Translations under genes and position numbers: made by a program
Part shown: piece after piece, positions 11,801 through 20,751 of the stretch
How positions within the stretch are numbered: the first letter of the stretch is position 1
How the letters are laid out: each line of letters begins with the position of its first letter
Assembly (NCBI RefSeq): GCF_008329605.1
Contig: NZ_NPKO01000003.1
Coordinates: 186,001 to 250,000, forward strand
Direction of reading: 5' to 3'
Length of the DNA: 64,000 bases
DNA from: Mycolicibacterium sp. P9-64
Lineage (GTDB): Bacteria > Actinomycetota > Actinomycetes > Mycobacteriales > Mycobacteriaceae
The notes under the pieces: model-generated
What the model saw: the letters and a program-made list of their open reading frames with translations, nothing else
Told to the model about the DNA's origin: nothing
The model's database searches: none

Positions 11801-12167
11801 CGCCAAGGGAGTCGGCCAACGTCGCCGGGTCGATGCCGGCATGTTCGACGGCCTCCCAAGCGGTTTCGAGAAGCAGACGATGCTGCGGATCGATCCCGGT
11901 CGCCTCGCGCTCGTTGATGCTGAAGAACTCGGCGTCGAAACCGCCGATGTCGTCGATGAAGGCGCCCCACTTGGAGACGGAACGGCCTGGCACACCGGGT
12001 TCCGGATCGTAGTACTCCTCGGCGTCCCATCGATCCAACGGCACCTTCGTGATGGTGTCGTCGCCGCGCAACAGCGACTCCCAGAGAGCTGCCGGCGAGT
12101 CGATGCCTCCCGGCAGGCGGCATGCCATGCCGATCACGGCAACTGGGGAGACCGGTGTGTCTGCCAC
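5895..12167 (-). CDS. Type I polyketide synthase, Mas/Pks5-like (KS-AT-DH-ER-KR-ACP)
   Basis: Iterative, fully reducing synthase expected to make a methyl-branched fatty acyl chain. Residue numbers count from the TTG at 12176. Ketosynthase 10-430: active Cys181 in DSACSSSL, His316 in HGTGTP, His352 in NFGHSQ. Acyltransferase about 540-840: Ser628 in GHSMGE and VASH at 729-732, the methylmalonyl-type signature. Dehydratase from about 898: His931 in [12 protein letters not shown], second-half LLDACFQ. Enoylreductase with [11 protein letters not shown], ketoreductase with TGGLGGLG and GAYAAAN, and an ACP near 2010-2085 with the pantetheine serine in GLDSLGN. There is no thioesterase, so a PapA is needed for release. 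I place the start at GTG 12167 ([14 protein letters not shown]) because AGAGG lies nine bases upstream; the TTG at 12176 abuts that site. Length 2090 residues is close to Mas (about 2110). No fadD loading ligase is in the window. Confidence 0.95.
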   Translation of the reverse strand: MADTPVSPVAVIGMACRLPGGIDSPAALWESLLRGDDTITKVPLDRWDAEEYYDPEPGVPGRSVSKWGAFIDDIGGFDAEFFSINEREATGIDPQHRLLLETAWEAVEHAGIDPATLADSLGGVFMGLTGCDYELLSADAGVIDGPYGFTGNNFSMASGRIAYHLGLHGPAYTVDSACSSSLLAVHMACRSLHDGESDLALAGGVSIMLEPRKMSSGSAQGMLSPTGRCHAFDVNADGFVSGEASVVLLLKRLEDAQADGDRVLAIIRGTASNQDGRTVNIATPSRDAQEAAYRSALAAGGIDPTTIGMVEAHGTGTPVGDPIEFASLAAVYGTAGPTALGSAKTNFGHSQSASGAVGLMKTILSLQHATVPQNLHFTALPEEMARIETNLFVPEEPTPWPTNGHHPRRAAVSSYGLSGTNVHAILEQAPVEQAPRRVEQSDGGQLAGRTLFPLSATSVEELHATAGRLADWVESHVESDVELSDLAYTLARRRAHRPVRSVALAGDRAELVTALRELAGGELPVEPSVAKGDRGPVWVFSGQGSQWAAMGAGLLAAEPVFAKTVAEIEPLIAAESGFSVTEAMSSSETVTGIDRVQPTVFAVQVALAATLKAYGVAPGAVIGHSMGEAAAAVVAGALSLVDGVKVISRRSKLMLKIAGSGAMASVELPAQQVLSELAARGVNDVVLSVVASPSSAVVGGAKESVRALVAEWEARGVMAREVAVDVASHSPQVDPILEELAEVLADIEPMEPTVPYYSSTLYDPRDPAEFDAYYWVDNLRHAVRFGAAVQAALEDGFRVFGELAPHPLLTHAVDQNARSLDIRLAALASMRREQELPNGLRGFVADLHSAGAAVDFSVLWPDGALVDAPLPTWTHPQLMLTRDALEQGASTVAVHPLLGAHVRLPEVPERHVWQSDVGTNAQPWLGDHQVHSVAALPGAAYCEMALAAARTVIGESSEARDIAFEAMLLLEEDSPVSAVASVTPAGVVEFQVQTHLEGEETRRATAVLSAVEDEDQPRTYQMAELLAAHPVELDGAELRDWYDARGIQYGPAFTGLTSAHTTEGPGGSVLAQVALPGSIRSQQGAYGVHPALLDACFQAVGAHPDLHSDVTGTLMLPLGVRRLRAHASTRNAHYCYVQLTSASPTAVEVDIEVLDEHGAVLLTVTGLRMGTGVSESGQRDRTLNERLLTIDWKRQDTPEAEAVEAGSWLVVSTSDGSDLFATELAEALKVKDAQIATMVWPQRADHEANADQLRAQLTASAYRGVVVVTPRDATPDAEAPHKGGDLVRHLVRIARELPEIVGEPPRLFVVTRDAQTVRAGEVANLEQGGLRGLMRVIGMEHPGLAATQIDVDTATGAELVAAQLLAGSGEDETAWRDGEWYTARLNMSPLQPDERRSVVVEPERDGMRLRIRQPGDLQSVELSAYDRVPPGPGQIEVSVTASNLNFADVLVAFGRYPSFEGRLPELGADFAGEVTAVGVGVTEHQVGDKVAGISANGAWCTFVTCDAALAVKIPEGVPEDRAAAVPSAHATAWYSLHNLARIEEGDKVLIHSATGGVGQAAVAIAKAAGAEIFATAGSPDRRELLRTMGIKYVYDSRSTDFADEIRKDTDGYGVDIVLNSLPGAAQRAGLELLSFGGRFVEIGKRDIYGDTKMGLFPFRRNLSFYAVDLGLLMITNPGKLSRLLETIYAKIADGTLPLPETTHHPLSDGATAIRVMGAAEHTGKLVLDVPHTGKHRVVQPPEQAPAFRSDGAYVITGGLGGLGLFLADKMASAGSGRIILNGRSAPKADVLKAIERIRERGVEVEVSLGDIAESGTAQQLVADATATGLPLRGVLHAAAVVEDATLGNITDELVERDWAPKVYGAWNLHEATKDQPLDWFCSFSSAAAMVGSPGQGAYAAANSWLDSFTHWRRAQGLPASAIAWGAWAEIGKGQAMAEDGSMAIAPEDGAHAFDVLVRFNRGYTGYAPIAGTPWLTAFAQTSKFAEAFQSLGRGSSGTSQFLAELNELPRDEWPARLRRLISDQISLILRRSVDPDRPLSEYGLDSLGNLELRTRVETETGIRITATDITTIRGLADSLCGKLEPAEVAA

Positions 12168-12176
12168 GTAATTCAA

Positions 12177-12960
12177 CCTCTTCCACGAACGTACTTTGGT
12201 GCCCCGACCGGGCTAAAAGTGCGAGAAATATAAATTGGCTAAGCCGCGGCGCTGCGGCCGGTCGCCCTCTCTAGTTCCTGTCGACAGTCGAAAATACGAG
12301 TCGGAGCCTAACGGCCGCACAGGCATGAAGTGCGGTAGTTCGGGCAAATCCTCAACTGTCTTCTCACCTCCAACATTGCTCGGCGGGAAGATTACACCCG
12401 CAGCTACCAGTTCGTCTCCTTCAGCCAAAACAGGGCGATACCCTGCGGAAACGTCAAAAATTGACGCGAGAGGACAATTTTGGCGACGAGAGCTGATGAT
12501 CTCGATCGTTTCGCCAGCCGCTATGTCAGCAAATCTTTCTTAGATGAACTCAAGGTTTCTTGTAGATGTCTCGGCAAACCGTGGAATGAAACGTACTCAT
12601 GGTCGAATTTCACGCGAGAAATACCATTTCTGCAGGAAAATGGACGTTGGCGTCAACGGATAGCGCGGCCGAATCGGCCCTCACGGTCAACCGTGGCGAC
12701 GCATCAGGAAGGTGCGCATCTCGCACCCCTGACGTCCTGCGCAATCGTAGCCGCAATAACGGTGATGCTCACTTGTGAAGGTTCTGGCAACTTGCTAAGC
12801 CAGAACATCGAAATTCCGCCCATGACGACGCACCCATGGACCGACCATTCAACGAAATCGACTGTGCGGCAAGCACTTCAAGTCGACAACAGACGTTGTC
12901 TACGCTGAGTTCAGATCTGCCCGAAGTTATCGACGTGGCGACATCCGGACGGGGTTGGCG
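12177..12960. other. Long AT-rich intergenic region with several inverted repeats
   Basis: About 780 bp without a credible gene between pks and lipL. By count, 12541-12600 is 42% GC and 12601-12660 is 48%, against roughly two thirds in the flanking genes. Inverted repeats with perfect arms: CAGGG/CCCTG at 12431-12445, CGTCAA/TTGACG at 12452-12466, GGCCGA/TCGGCC at 12667-12679, CACGGT/ACCGTG at 12682-12695, GTTCTGGC/GCCAGAAC at 12781-12806 and GACAAC/GTTGTC at 12885-12900. None is followed by a T-run, so they are not obvious intrinsic terminators. Open frames here (up to 142 codons) lack codon bias or recognisable motifs. Probable role: control region of the lipid operon, possibly a silencer (Lsr2-type) target. 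Confidence 0.6.
12227..12232 (-). promoter_or_regulatory. Candidate -10 element of the pks operon
   Basis: On the minus strand TATATT stands in an AT-rich patch (ATTTATATTT) about 60 bp before the pks GTG, followed by roughly 50 bp of possible leader with the AGAGG ribosome binding site at its end. I see no good -35 at 16-18 bp, so this rests on the -10 alone. Confidence 0.35.
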
Positions 12961-14229
12961 CTAACCGGTCGCGATCGTTCGCTCGGCGAACGGTGACCCG
13001 GCCTCCGAAACGGGTGCAAAACCGTACTTGCGGGCCTGTGCGACACCCCTGCGAATGAGGGCTGCGATCCCCACGAAACCGGCCTGATCGCTGACCACCA
13101 GAGGGGTCAGCAGCCGGTTGTGCACGAACCCGAAAGCCACGCCGGTGGCCGGGTCGGCCCACCCAAGCGAGCCGCCGAGGCCGACGTGTCCGAATCCGGG
13201 CATGACGCCCGGCAGCGGCACGCCGTGGTAGCCGAGGTGGAAGGACAGCGGCATGAAGATATTGCCGTCCGGGAACAGGCTGGGCCTACCGGTGAGTTCG
13301 TCGACGAGGTCGGCCGACAGGAACTGCGTGCCGTCGATGCTGCCGCCGTTGGCGATTGCTCCGTACATGCGGGCCAGCGCGCGTGCGGTGGCCACCCCGT
13401 TGGCGGCGGGGAGTTCGGTGTCCAACAACGGAATGTCGCCCTGCACACTCGCCTTCATCCCTGGGAAGTACATCGAGCCGAAGCCGTTCGAGAACGGCAA
13501 TGCAGCCAGATGTGGCGCGACGAGATTGAACAGCGGATTCTGCAGCCTGCTCTGCGGCCCGATGATCCTGGCCGGTTGAGTCGGCGCGTCGGCCGGGGGC
13601 CGACCGAGGTGGAAACCATCGGTGCCGAGCGGTTCGGCGAGTTCGGTACGGAACAGCTCCCGCATACCGAGCCCGGTGACGGAGCGGGCCAGACCCGCAA
13701 GCAGCCAGCCGAAGGTCAGCGCGTGATAGGCCGGTCTCCCCCGCAGCCAGCCCATCGGCGCGGCAGCGAGACGTTCCTCCATCAGGACGTGGTCCATCAG
13801 ATCTGCTCTGGTCGTCCGGTTCAGGTGCGACAACCCGGCCCGGTGCCGCAGCAGATCGCGGACGGTGATCACGGACTTCCCGTTGGCCCCGAACGCCGGC
13901 CAGTACTCGGCCACCGCGACGTCGTAGTCGATCAGGCCGCGGTCGACGAGCCGATGGATGACGGTCGCGGCCATCCCCTTGGTCGCAGAGAACACCATGG
14001 CTCCGGTGTCGGCGTTCCACGGTCGGGTGCCGCGACGGTCCGACCAGCCCGTCCACACGTCGACGACGGGTACGCCGTCGAGGTAGACGGCCAATGCGCC
14101 GCCACCGAACCTGCGTCCGGGAAACATCTGGGAGAAGGCACGCAGGGCGCAGCCGAAACTGGCGTCTGCGGCGCCTTCGACGCCGTGCGGAAGCGCAACG
14201 CTGCGCTCCCGAGCTGATGCAGGGGTCAC
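12961..14229 (-). CDS. lipL: Serine esterase/beta-lactamase-fold protein, LipL-like
   Basis: Class C beta-lactamase-fold hydrolase (family VIII esterase), expected to cleave ester lipids. The nucleophile motif SxxK is Ser81-Ala-Thr-Lys84, and the partner Tyr168 is in AYHALTFGW (YxN-like). The C-terminal GHVGLGGSLGW supplies the third active-site element and a GxSxG-like stretch. Length 422 residues matches M. tuberculosis LipL (Rv1497, about 429), also next to the meaB/mut genes. I see no signal peptide. The start is GTG at 14229 with no clear ribosome binding site; MTPASARERSVALPHGV is a plausible N-terminus. It follows the lipid operon's upstream region but is probably a separate transcription unit. 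Confidence 0.9.
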   Translation of the reverse strand: MTPASARERSVALPHGVEGAADASFGCALRAFSQMFPGRRFGGGALAVYLDGVPVVDVWTGWSDRRGTRPWNADTGAMVFSATKGMAATVIHRLVDRGLIDYDVAVAEYWPAFGANGKSVITVRDLLRHRAGLSHLNRTTRADLMDHVLMEERLAAAPMGWLRGRPAYHALTFGWLLAGLARSVTGLGMRELFRTELAEPLGTDGFHLGRPPADAPTQPARIIGPQSRLQNPLFNLVAPHLAALPFSNGFGSMYFPGMKASVQGDIPLLDTELPAANGVATARALARMYGAIANGGSIDGTQFLSADLVDELTGRPSLFPDGNIFMPLSFHLGYHGVPLPGVMPGFGHVGLGGSLGWADPATGVAFGFVHNRLLTPLVVSDQAGFVGIAALIRRGVAQARKYGFAPVSEAGSPFAERTIATG

Positions 14230-14334
14230 AATCTAGTCAATTTACCTGCGACCGCGGCAAACGTGTCAATCGTTATGGATCCGTTAGGTGACCGGGGCCG
14301 ACGGTGACACGGATTCCCGCACAGCAAGCACGGG

Positions 14335-15411
14335 CTAGGGATTGCCCAGGTTGACGGTCCAGTAGTGGCCACCCGGGCCGCCCTGAAGGTGGGCCGCCCC
14401 CGCAGTGCTCAACGCGCAGTTCAGGATGATGTTGCGGTGTCCCCAGTTCAAAGGGCCGCCGTCATCCTGCATCCAAGCCTGGACGACCGCGGCGGCCGTC
14501 GGGTAACCCATCGCGACGATCTGCGCGCGAAGCGAATGGAAACCGGCCTGGTCTATCGGCGCACCCGCATCCGTGGACATCTGCATCCCGTCCGGGGTGG
14601 ACGCGTGCATGTGGGGACGAGTCATCACCCATTCGACGGGTTGGCTGGCCAGGAAGTCGTTGTGCTCCGCCGCCGTATCCGCCAACGCCTGTGAGCTCAG
14701 GAAGGGGCCTGCACACGGCGCCATGGCGGCGCCCGTGGTGTCACCGCGGGGTGGGTATAGCTCGGGATGGGTGCGGGCGTCGTTGACCAGCGCCTCGATC
14801 TCCGAAGGCGCGTCGCTCGTCGCCACGGGCGGTGCCGCCACGGGCTGTGTCGCCCCAAGCGGCGTGGCCGCAGATTGTGTTGCCGCAGGCGATGTTGCGC
14901 CAAGCGGTGCCGTCGCAGGCGGTGTCGTCGCAGGCGATGGTGCGCCAAGCGGTGTCGTCTCGGGCGGTGTCGTCTGAGGCGTTGTCGTACCAGCCTGTGC
15001 GGGAACACATCCGAGCGGAACTGCCGTGTCGAAGTACGCGCCATTGGCGGTGCCGTATGCCTTGGCGTCGCTGCCAACGTCGCCGATGTATCGCCCGACC
15101 GTGCCGTCGTCCCAGCGGATGGTGAGATCGAAGTGGCGAGGAGCCGTGAAGCCGCCACTGACGGTGCCGCCCATCGCAGGGCTCGACGCCCCCGTGGTGA
15201 TGGCACGCCCCGCGGCCTGCGTTCCTACCGACGTGAAGCTCGTGTTCAACCCGTCGCCCTGCCGCAGCAGCGCGTCGCCGGTGAAGCCGTACTGACCGCA
15301 CGGGGGCGGCTGCGCGTCGGCGTCGGCAGGCGCCGCGAAGACGACGGCGGCGGCGAACACCGTTGCCGTGGTGAACAACTGCGATCCGATGACGATTCTT
15401 CGTCGTGCCAT
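14335..15411 (-). CDS. Secreted CAP-domain (SCP/PR-1) protein with Pro/Thr repeat linker
   Basis: A 358-residue exported protein of unknown activity. The N-terminus MARRRIVIGSQLFTTATVFA continues into an Ala/Val core and an AxA-type cleavage site (ADADAQPPP), a classical signal peptide. The mature N-terminal domain (about residues 35-140, beginning CGQYGFTG) is not familiar to me. A low-complexity linker with repeated PLGA units follows (about 145-200). The C-terminal 150 residues form a CAP domain: EIEALVNDAR, AAEHNDFLAS, MHASTPDGM, then the core WGHRNIILNC. I chose ATG 15411, which has AAGGA seven bases upstream, over an ATG 21 codons earlier that would precede the signal peptide. No obvious operon partner. 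Confidence 0.85.
   Translation of the reverse strand: MARRRIVIGSQLFTTATVFAAAVVFAAPADADAQPPPCGQYGFTGDALLRQGDGLNTSFTSVGTQAAGRAITTGASSPAMGGTVSGGFTAPRHFDLTIRWDDGTVGRYIGDVGSDAKAYGTANGAYFDTAVPLGCVPAQAGTTTPQTTPPETTPLGAPSPATTPPATAPLGATSPAATQSAATPLGATQPVAAPPVATSDAPSEIEALVNDARTHPELYPPRGDTTGAAMAPCAGPFLSSQALADTAAEHNDFLASQPVEWVMTRPHMHASTPDGMQMSTDAGAPIDQAGFHSLRAQIVAMGYPTAAAVVQAWMQDDGGPLNWGHRNIILNCALSTAGAAHLQGGPGGHYWTVNLGNP
14815..14990 (-). repeat. Degenerate in-gene repeat coding the PLGA linker
   Basis: Imperfect repeats of about 40-45 bp built around a CGCCAAGCGGTGT-like segment (plus-strand reading) encode repeated Pro-Leu-Gly-Ala units spaced by Thr/Ala/Pro residues in the linker of the CAP protein. 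Units differ by several substitutions, so copy number may vary between strains. Confidence 0.6.
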
Positions 15412-15514
15412 CGCATTGTCCTTCGGTTGGGGGGCGCGTGAGCGAAGGAGCAAACGGAGGTTTGCCATAGCCATTGTGACCGCTTGGGTACGACCGCGTC
15501 CGCGATTCGGCCGA

Positions 15515-16495
15515 TCAATGCGAGTCGGCCGCGCCGAGAATCTCCTGCGCCGCCAGTGCCGGCGTCAGTTCGCCGTCGCGTACGCGACGCTCGACGTCAC
15601 TCCGGATGCGGCGTACGTCGGGATGCGAGAGAACGCGGTCCAGCACGGTGTCGTGCACCATCGACCACGTCCAATCGACTTGCTGCGTGCGTCGTTTCGC
15701 GTCGAACTCGCCTGCGTCGGTCAACACCTGACGGTGTTTGAGCACCGTGTCCCACAATTCGGCGATCCCCTCGCCGTGCAAGGCGCTCATCGTGAGAACC
15801 GGTGGGCGCCAGAGCGTTTCGCGCGGATAGATGAGCCGGATCGCCCCCGCCAACTCACGTGCGGCGGCTTTCGCCTCGACTGCGTGCGGCCCGTCGGCCT
15901 TGTTCACCACCACGACGTCGGCCAGTTCCAGCACGCCCTTCTTGATTCCCTGCAGCTGATCGCCCGTGCGCGCCAACGTCAGGAAGACGAACGTGTCGAC
16001 CATGTTGGCGACGGTCACCTCCGACTGCCCAACACCAACGGTCTCGACCAGGATGACGTCGTAGCCGCCCGCCTCGAGCAGGACGATGGTCTCGCGGGTG
16101 GCCCTGGCCACACCACCGAGCGTGCCCGACGTCGGGGACGGGCGGATGTAGGCATTGGGGTGCACCGAGAGCCGTGCCATCCTGGTCTTGTCACCGAGGA
16201 TCGAGCCGCCGGTCCTGGTCGACGACGGGTCGACGGCAAGCACCGCGACCCGGTGCCCCTGCTCGATCAGGTACATGCCGAGCGCCTCGATGGTCGTTGA
16301 CTTCCCGACGCCCGGCACACCCGTGATCCCGACGTGCAGCGCCCTGCCCGCGTCGGGCATCAGCTCCAGAAGCAGTTGCTGGGCCTGTTCGCGGTGGTCG
16401 GCCCTCGTCGACTCGACGAGCGTGATGGCCCGCGGCAACGCGGCGCGGTCGCCGTTGCGGACGGCTGCCGCGAGCTCACTCACAGAGGAGTCCAT
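15515..16495 (-). CDS. meaB: MeaB-type G3E GTPase, methylmalonyl-CoA mutase chaperone
   Basis: Metallochaperone GTPase that loads and protects the adenosylcobalamin cofactor of methylmalonyl-CoA mutase. The P-loop is GVPGVGKS at residues 59-66; further G-motifs follow as LAVDPSS, the family signature ETVGVGQSE and the base-specificity motif NKAD. Length 326 residues is typical. Its ATG directly abuts the TAA of mutB (16496-16498), so translation is probably coupled and the two proteins made together. Counterpart of Rv1496. Confidence 0.96.
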   Translation of the reverse strand: MDSSVSELAAAVRNGDRAALPRAITLVESTRADHREQAQQLLLELMPDAGRALHVGITGVPGVGKSTTIEALGMYLIEQGHRVAVLAVDPSSTRTGGSILGDKTRMARLSVHPNAYIRPSPTSGTLGGVARATRETIVLLEAGGYDVILVETVGVGQSEVTVANMVDTFVFLTLARTGDQLQGIKKGVLELADVVVVNKADGPHAVEAKAAARELAGAIRLIYPRETLWRPPVLTMSALHGEGIAELWDTVLKHRQVLTDAGEFDAKRRTQQVDWTWSMVHDTVLDRVLSHPDVRRIRSDVERRVRDGELTPALAAQEILGAADSH

Positions 16496-18769
16496 TTAGT
16501 CGAGGTCGTAACCGAGACGCTCGGCCAACTTGTTCAATAGGCCGATCGCGGCGTCGGCGATGACCGTGCCCGGCGGGAAGATCGCCGTGGCGCCCGCCTC
16601 ATACAGCTCGTCGAAGTCGCCGGGCGGGATGACGCCACCGACCACGATCATGATGTCGGGCCTGCCCGCCTCGGCGAGTGCGTCCCGCAGCGCGGGGACC
16701 AAGGTCAGGTGGCCTGCCGCAAGCGATGACACCCCGACGACGTGTACGTCGTTGTCGGCGGCTTGGCGCGCGACCTCGTCGGGCGTTGAGAACAACGAAC
16801 CCACGTCGACGTCGAAGCCGATGTCGGCGAACGCCGTTGCGATCACCTTCTGGCCGCGGTCGTGGCCGTCCTGCCCCATCTTGGCGACCAGAATGCGGGG
16901 TCTGCGGCCGTCGGCCTCGGCGAACTTCTCCACCAGTTCGGTTGCGGCACTTAGGTTGCTAACCTTCCCCACCTCATCCCGGTAGACGCCGGCGATGGTG
17001 CGGATCTCAGCTTGATGCCTGCCATAGACCTTCTCCAACGCATCGGAGATTTCGCCGACGGTGGCCTTCGCGCGGGCGGCGTCGATGGCCAGCGCAAGTA
17101 GGTTGTTCCCGAGGCCGTCGTCGCCAGCGGGCCCGGAAGCGGCTGCGGCCCTGGTGAGTTCGGCAAGCGCGGCCTGAGTCGCCGCTTCGTCGCGTTCCGC
17201 CCGAAGCTGCTCGAGCTTGGCGATTTGCTCGGCGCGCACCCTACTGTTCTCGACCTTGAGGACCTCGATCGCCTGATCCTCGTCGACCTGGTACTTGTTG
17301 ATGCCGATCACCGTCTGCGCACCCGAGTCGATGCGGGCCTGCGTGCGTGCTGCCGCCTCCTCGATGCGCAGCTTGGGGATGCCCGCGTCGATGGCCTGAG
17401 CCATGCCGCCGTGCTCCTCCACCTCGCGGAAGTGGGCCCTGACGCGCTCTGCGAGCTGGTGTGTGAGCCACTCGACGTAGTACGACCCGCCCCACGGGTC
17501 GATCGGCCGGGTGGTGCCTGATTCCTGTTGCAGCAGCAACTGGGTGTTGCGTGCGATCCGCGCGGAGAAGTCGGTGGGCAGAGCCAGCGCTTCGTCGAGG
17601 GCGTTGGTGTGCAACGACTGGGTGTGGCCCTGAGTGGCAGCCATGGCCTCGATGCAGGTGCGGGCGACGTTGTTGAACGGATCCTGAGCGGTCAGCGACC
17701 AGCCCGAGGTCTGCGAGTGGGTGCGCAGTGACAGCGACTTCTCGCTCTTGGGGTCGAACTGGGCGACCAGTTCGCTCCAGAGCAGCCTGCCCGCGCGCAG
17801 CTTGGCGACCTCCATGAAGAAGTTCATCCCGATGCCCCAGAAGAACGACAACCGCGGCGCGAACTTGTCGATGTCCAGGCCTGCGGCCAGCCCTGCCTTG
17901 ATGTACTCGACACCATCGGCGAGCGTGTACGCCAGCTCCAAATCCGCCGTGGCGCCTGCCTCTTGGATGTGATAGCCGGAGATCGAGATCGAGTTGTACT
18001 TCGGCATCTTGGTGCTGGTGTAACCGAAGATGTCGGAGATGATCCGCATCGACGCCTTGGGCGGATAGATGTAGGTGTTGCGGACCATGAACTCCTTGAG
18101 GATGTCGTTCTGGATGGTCCCTGCGAGTTTCTCCGGCGGCACCCCCTGCTCCTCGGCGGCGGCGACGTATAGCGCGAGGATCGGCAGCACGGCGCCGTTC
18201 ATGGTCATCGACACCGAGACCGCCGACAGGTCGATCCCGTCAAACAGCTGGCGCATGTCGAGAATGGAATCGATTGCGACCCCGGCCATTCCGACGTCGC
18301 CACCGACGCGGGGGTGGTCGGAGTCGTAGCCACGGTGGGTGGCGAGGTCGAACGCCACCGAAAGACCCTTCTGACCCGCCGCCAGGTTGCGGCGATAGAA
18401 CGCGTTGGACTCCGCAGCGGTGGAGAATCCCGCGTATTGCCGAATGGTCCACGGCTGGTTGACGTACATCGTCGGGTACGGCCCGCGCACGAACGGTGGT
18501 GCGCCGGGAAAGCTGTCGAGCGGGTAGCCCGCGGCGACCACCGCGTCGCGGTCCGCGCCTACGTACACGGGCCGGACGTCGATGCCCTCCGGGGTGGCCC
18601 ACTCCAGCTGATCGGGGGTGTAGCCGTGCGCGGCGGCCGCGGCGGCGAGGAGTTCGTCGACGGCGCCTTGCGAAACGGGTGGGGAGATCGGCTTCGACCC
18701 ATTCCCGCCGTCAAGAGGGACATCGGCGAAGCTTCCGATGCCCTGTCCGATACCCGCAGTGGCAGTCAC
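16496..18769 (-). CDS. mutB: Methylmalonyl-CoA mutase large (catalytic) subunit
   Basis: Adenosylcobalamin-dependent isomerase interconverting (R)-methylmalonyl-CoA and succinyl-CoA; it links propionate and branched-chain catabolism to the TCA cycle and sets the methylmalonyl-CoA pool used for methyl-branched lipids. The N-terminal TIM barrel carries substrate-binding segments ([19 protein letters not shown]). The C-terminal B12 domain holds the base-off motif Asp-x-His-x-x-Gly in [12 protein letters not shown] near residue 632. Length 757 residues. The start is GTG at 18769, one base after the mutA stop. Forms a heterodimer with MutA. Confidence 0.97.
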   Translation of the reverse strand: MTATAGIGQGIGSFADVPLDGGNGSKPISPPVSQGAVDELLAAAAAAHGYTPDQLEWATPEGIDVRPVYVGADRDAVVAAGYPLDSFPGAPPFVRGPYPTMYVNQPWTIRQYAGFSTAAESNAFYRRNLAAGQKGLSVAFDLATHRGYDSDHPRVGGDVGMAGVAIDSILDMRQLFDGIDLSAVSVSMTMNGAVLPILALYVAAAEEQGVPPEKLAGTIQNDILKEFMVRNTYIYPPKASMRIISDIFGYTSTKMPKYNSISISGYHIQEAGATADLELAYTLADGVEYIKAGLAAGLDIDKFAPRLSFFWGIGMNFFMEVAKLRAGRLLWSELVAQFDPKSEKSLSLRTHSQTSGWSLTAQDPFNNVARTCIEAMAATQGHTQSLHTNALDEALALPTDFSARIARNTQLLLQQESGTTRPIDPWGGSYYVEWLTHQLAERVRAHFREVEEHGGMAQAIDAGIPKLRIEEAAARTQARIDSGAQTVIGINKYQVDEDQAIEVLKVENSRVRAEQIAKLEQLRAERDEAATQAALAELTRAAAASGPAGDDGLGNNLLALAIDAARAKATVGEISDALEKVYGRHQAEIRTIAGVYRDEVGKVSNLSAATELVEKFAEADGRRPRILVAKMGQDGHDRGQKVIATAFADIGFDVDVGSLFSTPDEVARQAADNDVHVVGVSSLAAGHLTLVPALRDALAEAGRPDIMIVVGGVIPPGDFDELYEAGATAIFPPGTVIADAAIGLLNKLAERLGYDLD

Positions 18770-18770
18770 G

Positions 18771-20609
18771 TCAGGCCCCCAATCTGGTGAGCAGGTCCGA
18801 CAGCGCGCCGACCGCGTCGATCTTCGCGGTCAGGTAGCCGTCTGGTTTCGAATCCGCTTCTGCGACGGCCTTTTCCGGTCCGGCGAGAAGAACGTGCGAC
18901 ACTCCCGCCTTCCGTGCGGCATCGACTGCTGCGGATGCCTCGGTGGCATAACGCGCATCGGTACCGCAGATCACTGCGACCTCGAAGGCCCCCGCACCGT
19001 CGGAGACCGCCTCGATGCCGCCGGAGGCCAGCAGGTTCGTGGCGAACGTGGTGCGGATGTTGTGCTCGGCGAGCGGTCCGAGCGGCAGCAGCAGCGCCTT
19101 CGGCCGGGCCCCGTTCACGGCGAGGAAGGCATCGGATCGGTCGCGAAGGGCCTCGAATCCCGCCGCGTAGCGCACCACCCCTTCGGCATCGACACGAGGG
19201 GGCAGCGGCGCCTCGGCGAGGTTGGGATATTCGTTGACACCGGTGAGGGCGGTGCGTCGGTGGGCGATGTCGTCGGCTCGACGGTCCCGCACCTGACCGA
19301 TCTCGGTGGCGACGTAGTCACGGGCTTCGACGAAGCCGCCGCGGGACTCGACGTCCTGGAAGTGCTTCCATGCCTGCTCGGCGAGGTTGCGGGTGAGGTC
19401 CTCGACGTGCCACGACCCGCCGCCAGGGTCAAGGACGCGCCCCACGTGAGATTCCTCGAGCAGCAGCAACTGGGTGTTGCGAGCCATCCGGCGCGCGAAA
19501 CTGGCTGCGGTGCTTGGCAATCCGCCGGGGATGGCACTGTCGAACGTCTGCACGACCACGGTGTCCGCTCCCCCGACGGCCGCCCCGAACGCGGCGAGAG
19601 TGGTGCGCAGCATGTTCACCCACGGATCGCGCTGGGCCATCATGGGAGCCGACGTCACGGCGTGCACCATGGCAGCTCCCGCCTCGGGTTCGCCAACCAC
19701 CTCGGCCACCCGCGCCCACAGCTGCCGTGCGGCACGCAGTTTGGCGATCGTCATGAACTGGTCGTCGTCGGCGGCGTACCGGAAGCTCACCTGGCGAAGG
19801 GCATCGGCGACGGAGACCCCGTTGTCGCCGAGTACCCGCAGATAGCTGACGCCCGCAGCGATGGCGCCAGCAAGCTCCCACGACGCGTTGGCGCCGAGAT
19901 CGTGGAAGGCAGGACCGTCGACGGTGATGGCTCGCACGCCGCCGTCGTAACCGACGGCCTTGACCGCGGTGGCGACGACGTCGTCGAGCGACGGCGCCAG
20001 ACGACCGCTCAGTGGCGCGGTCAGCGGATCGGCACCCAGATCGATGGACAGCCTCGCGCGCCGCTCGTCGTCGAGGTCGACGATCATTGCCAGCAGAGCC
20101 TCCGCGGCGACGGTGAAGTCGTCACCTGCGGCCTGCACGTCGACGATCACCGGCACCAGTTCGAGGAAGACGCCCTCCAACCACCGGTCGAGTTCGGTGG
20201 CGGCGATGGCGCCGTCACCGACCCGGAGAACCAGCGCGCTGGTGCCCTCCGTCAGCGCGGCAAGGACCGCTCCATTGCCTTCTGCGACCGAGGCCGAGCC
20301 CTGCCCTCGGTTCGGCACTGGGAACTCCTCGGCGACCTTCCAGCCCGACTTCACGTCGCGCAGCGCGTCGCCTCCGCGCACGAACGGCCACTGGCCGGGC
20401 AGCGGCGCTTCCGGTAAGCCATCCAGTGAGGTGTACAACGGGCGGATCGAGAAGCCGTCGTACGTGGCTGAGTCGAGCAGCCGGTCCGGCTCGGCGCCGA
20501 GATCGGCAGGATCCTTGCGGCCGCTCTTGGCCAGCACGCCCGCGACTGCGGACCGCCAGCGCACGCGTTCCGCCTCGGTCAGCCTCGCACTGGACTCCTG
20601 TACGGACAC
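18771..20609 (-). CDS. mutA: Methylmalonyl-CoA mutase small subunit
   Basis: Non-catalytic partner of MutB. It has the same barrel-plus-cobalamin-fold layout, but the C-terminal domain lacks the DxHxxG histidine ([20 protein letters not shown] instead), as expected of the small subunit. I place the start at GTG 20609 ([16 protein letters not shown]) because AGGAG lies six bases upstream. The ATG at 20615 abuts that AGGAG with no spacer but cannot be excluded; it adds two residues, giving 614 instead of 612. First gene of mutA-mutB-meaB, with a candidate promoter just upstream. Confidence 0.94.
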   Translation of the reverse strand: MSVQESSARLTEAERVRWRSAVAGVLAKSGRKDPADLGAEPDRLLDSATYDGFSIRPLYTSLDGLPEAPLPGQWPFVRGGDALRDVKSGWKVAEEFPVPNRGQGSASVAEGNGAVLAALTEGTSALVLRVGDGAIAATELDRWLEGVFLELVPVIVDVQAAGDDFTVAAEALLAMIVDLDDERRARLSIDLGADPLTAPLSGRLAPSLDDVVATAVKAVGYDGGVRAITVDGPAFHDLGANASWELAGAIAAGVSYLRVLGDNGVSVADALRQVSFRYAADDDQFMTIAKLRAARQLWARVAEVVGEPEAGAAMVHAVTSAPMMAQRDPWVNMLRTTLAAFGAAVGGADTVVVQTFDSAIPGGLPSTAASFARRMARNTQLLLLEESHVGRVLDPGGGSWHVEDLTRNLAEQAWKHFQDVESRGGFVEARDYVATEIGQVRDRRADDIAHRRTALTGVNEYPNLAEAPLPPRVDAEGVVRYAAGFEALRDRSDAFLAVNGARPKALLLPLGPLAEHNIRTTFATNLLASGGIEAVSDGAGAFEVAVICGTDARYATEASAAVDAARKAGVSHVLLAGPEKAVAEADSKPDGYLTAKIDAVGALSDLLTRLGA

Positions 20610-20653
20610 CGGCATCTCCTGTAGTCGCGTATGTGACTTACCACCCGGCCATC

Positions 20654-20673
20654 AGGCTAAATGATTGCAATCA
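20654..20673 (-). promoter_or_regulatory. Candidate mutA promoter with 12-bp palindrome
   Basis: On the minus strand TAGCCT (20659-20654) fits a -10 box, giving a leader of about 40 nt. Immediately upstream, at the position of the promoter spacer, is the perfect palindrome TGATTGCAATCA (20662-20673), which suggests an operator. Its TTGCAA core is shared with the TTTGCAAA-type sites described for the mycobacterial propionate regulator PrpR (from memory), but the outer bases differ. A second perfect palindrome, GCGGGCGA/TCGCCCGC around one base, lies at 20690-20706 towards the divergent gene. Confidence 0.4.
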
Positions 20674-20751
20674 CGCATCTGACCGCCGGGCGGGCGACTC
20701 GCCCGCGTACCGGCACGAGCCGATCAGCAAATCCACGTACTGTTGGCAGAC

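Noticed and set aside
12480..12908. 142-codon plus-strand frame in the AT-rich intergenic region
   Set aside because: No ribosome binding site, no codon bias typical of this genome and no recognisable motif; kept as non-coding.
20610..20660. Cobalamin riboswitch before mutA
   Set aside because: The leader implied by the -10 box is only about 40 nt, far too short for a B12 riboswitch.
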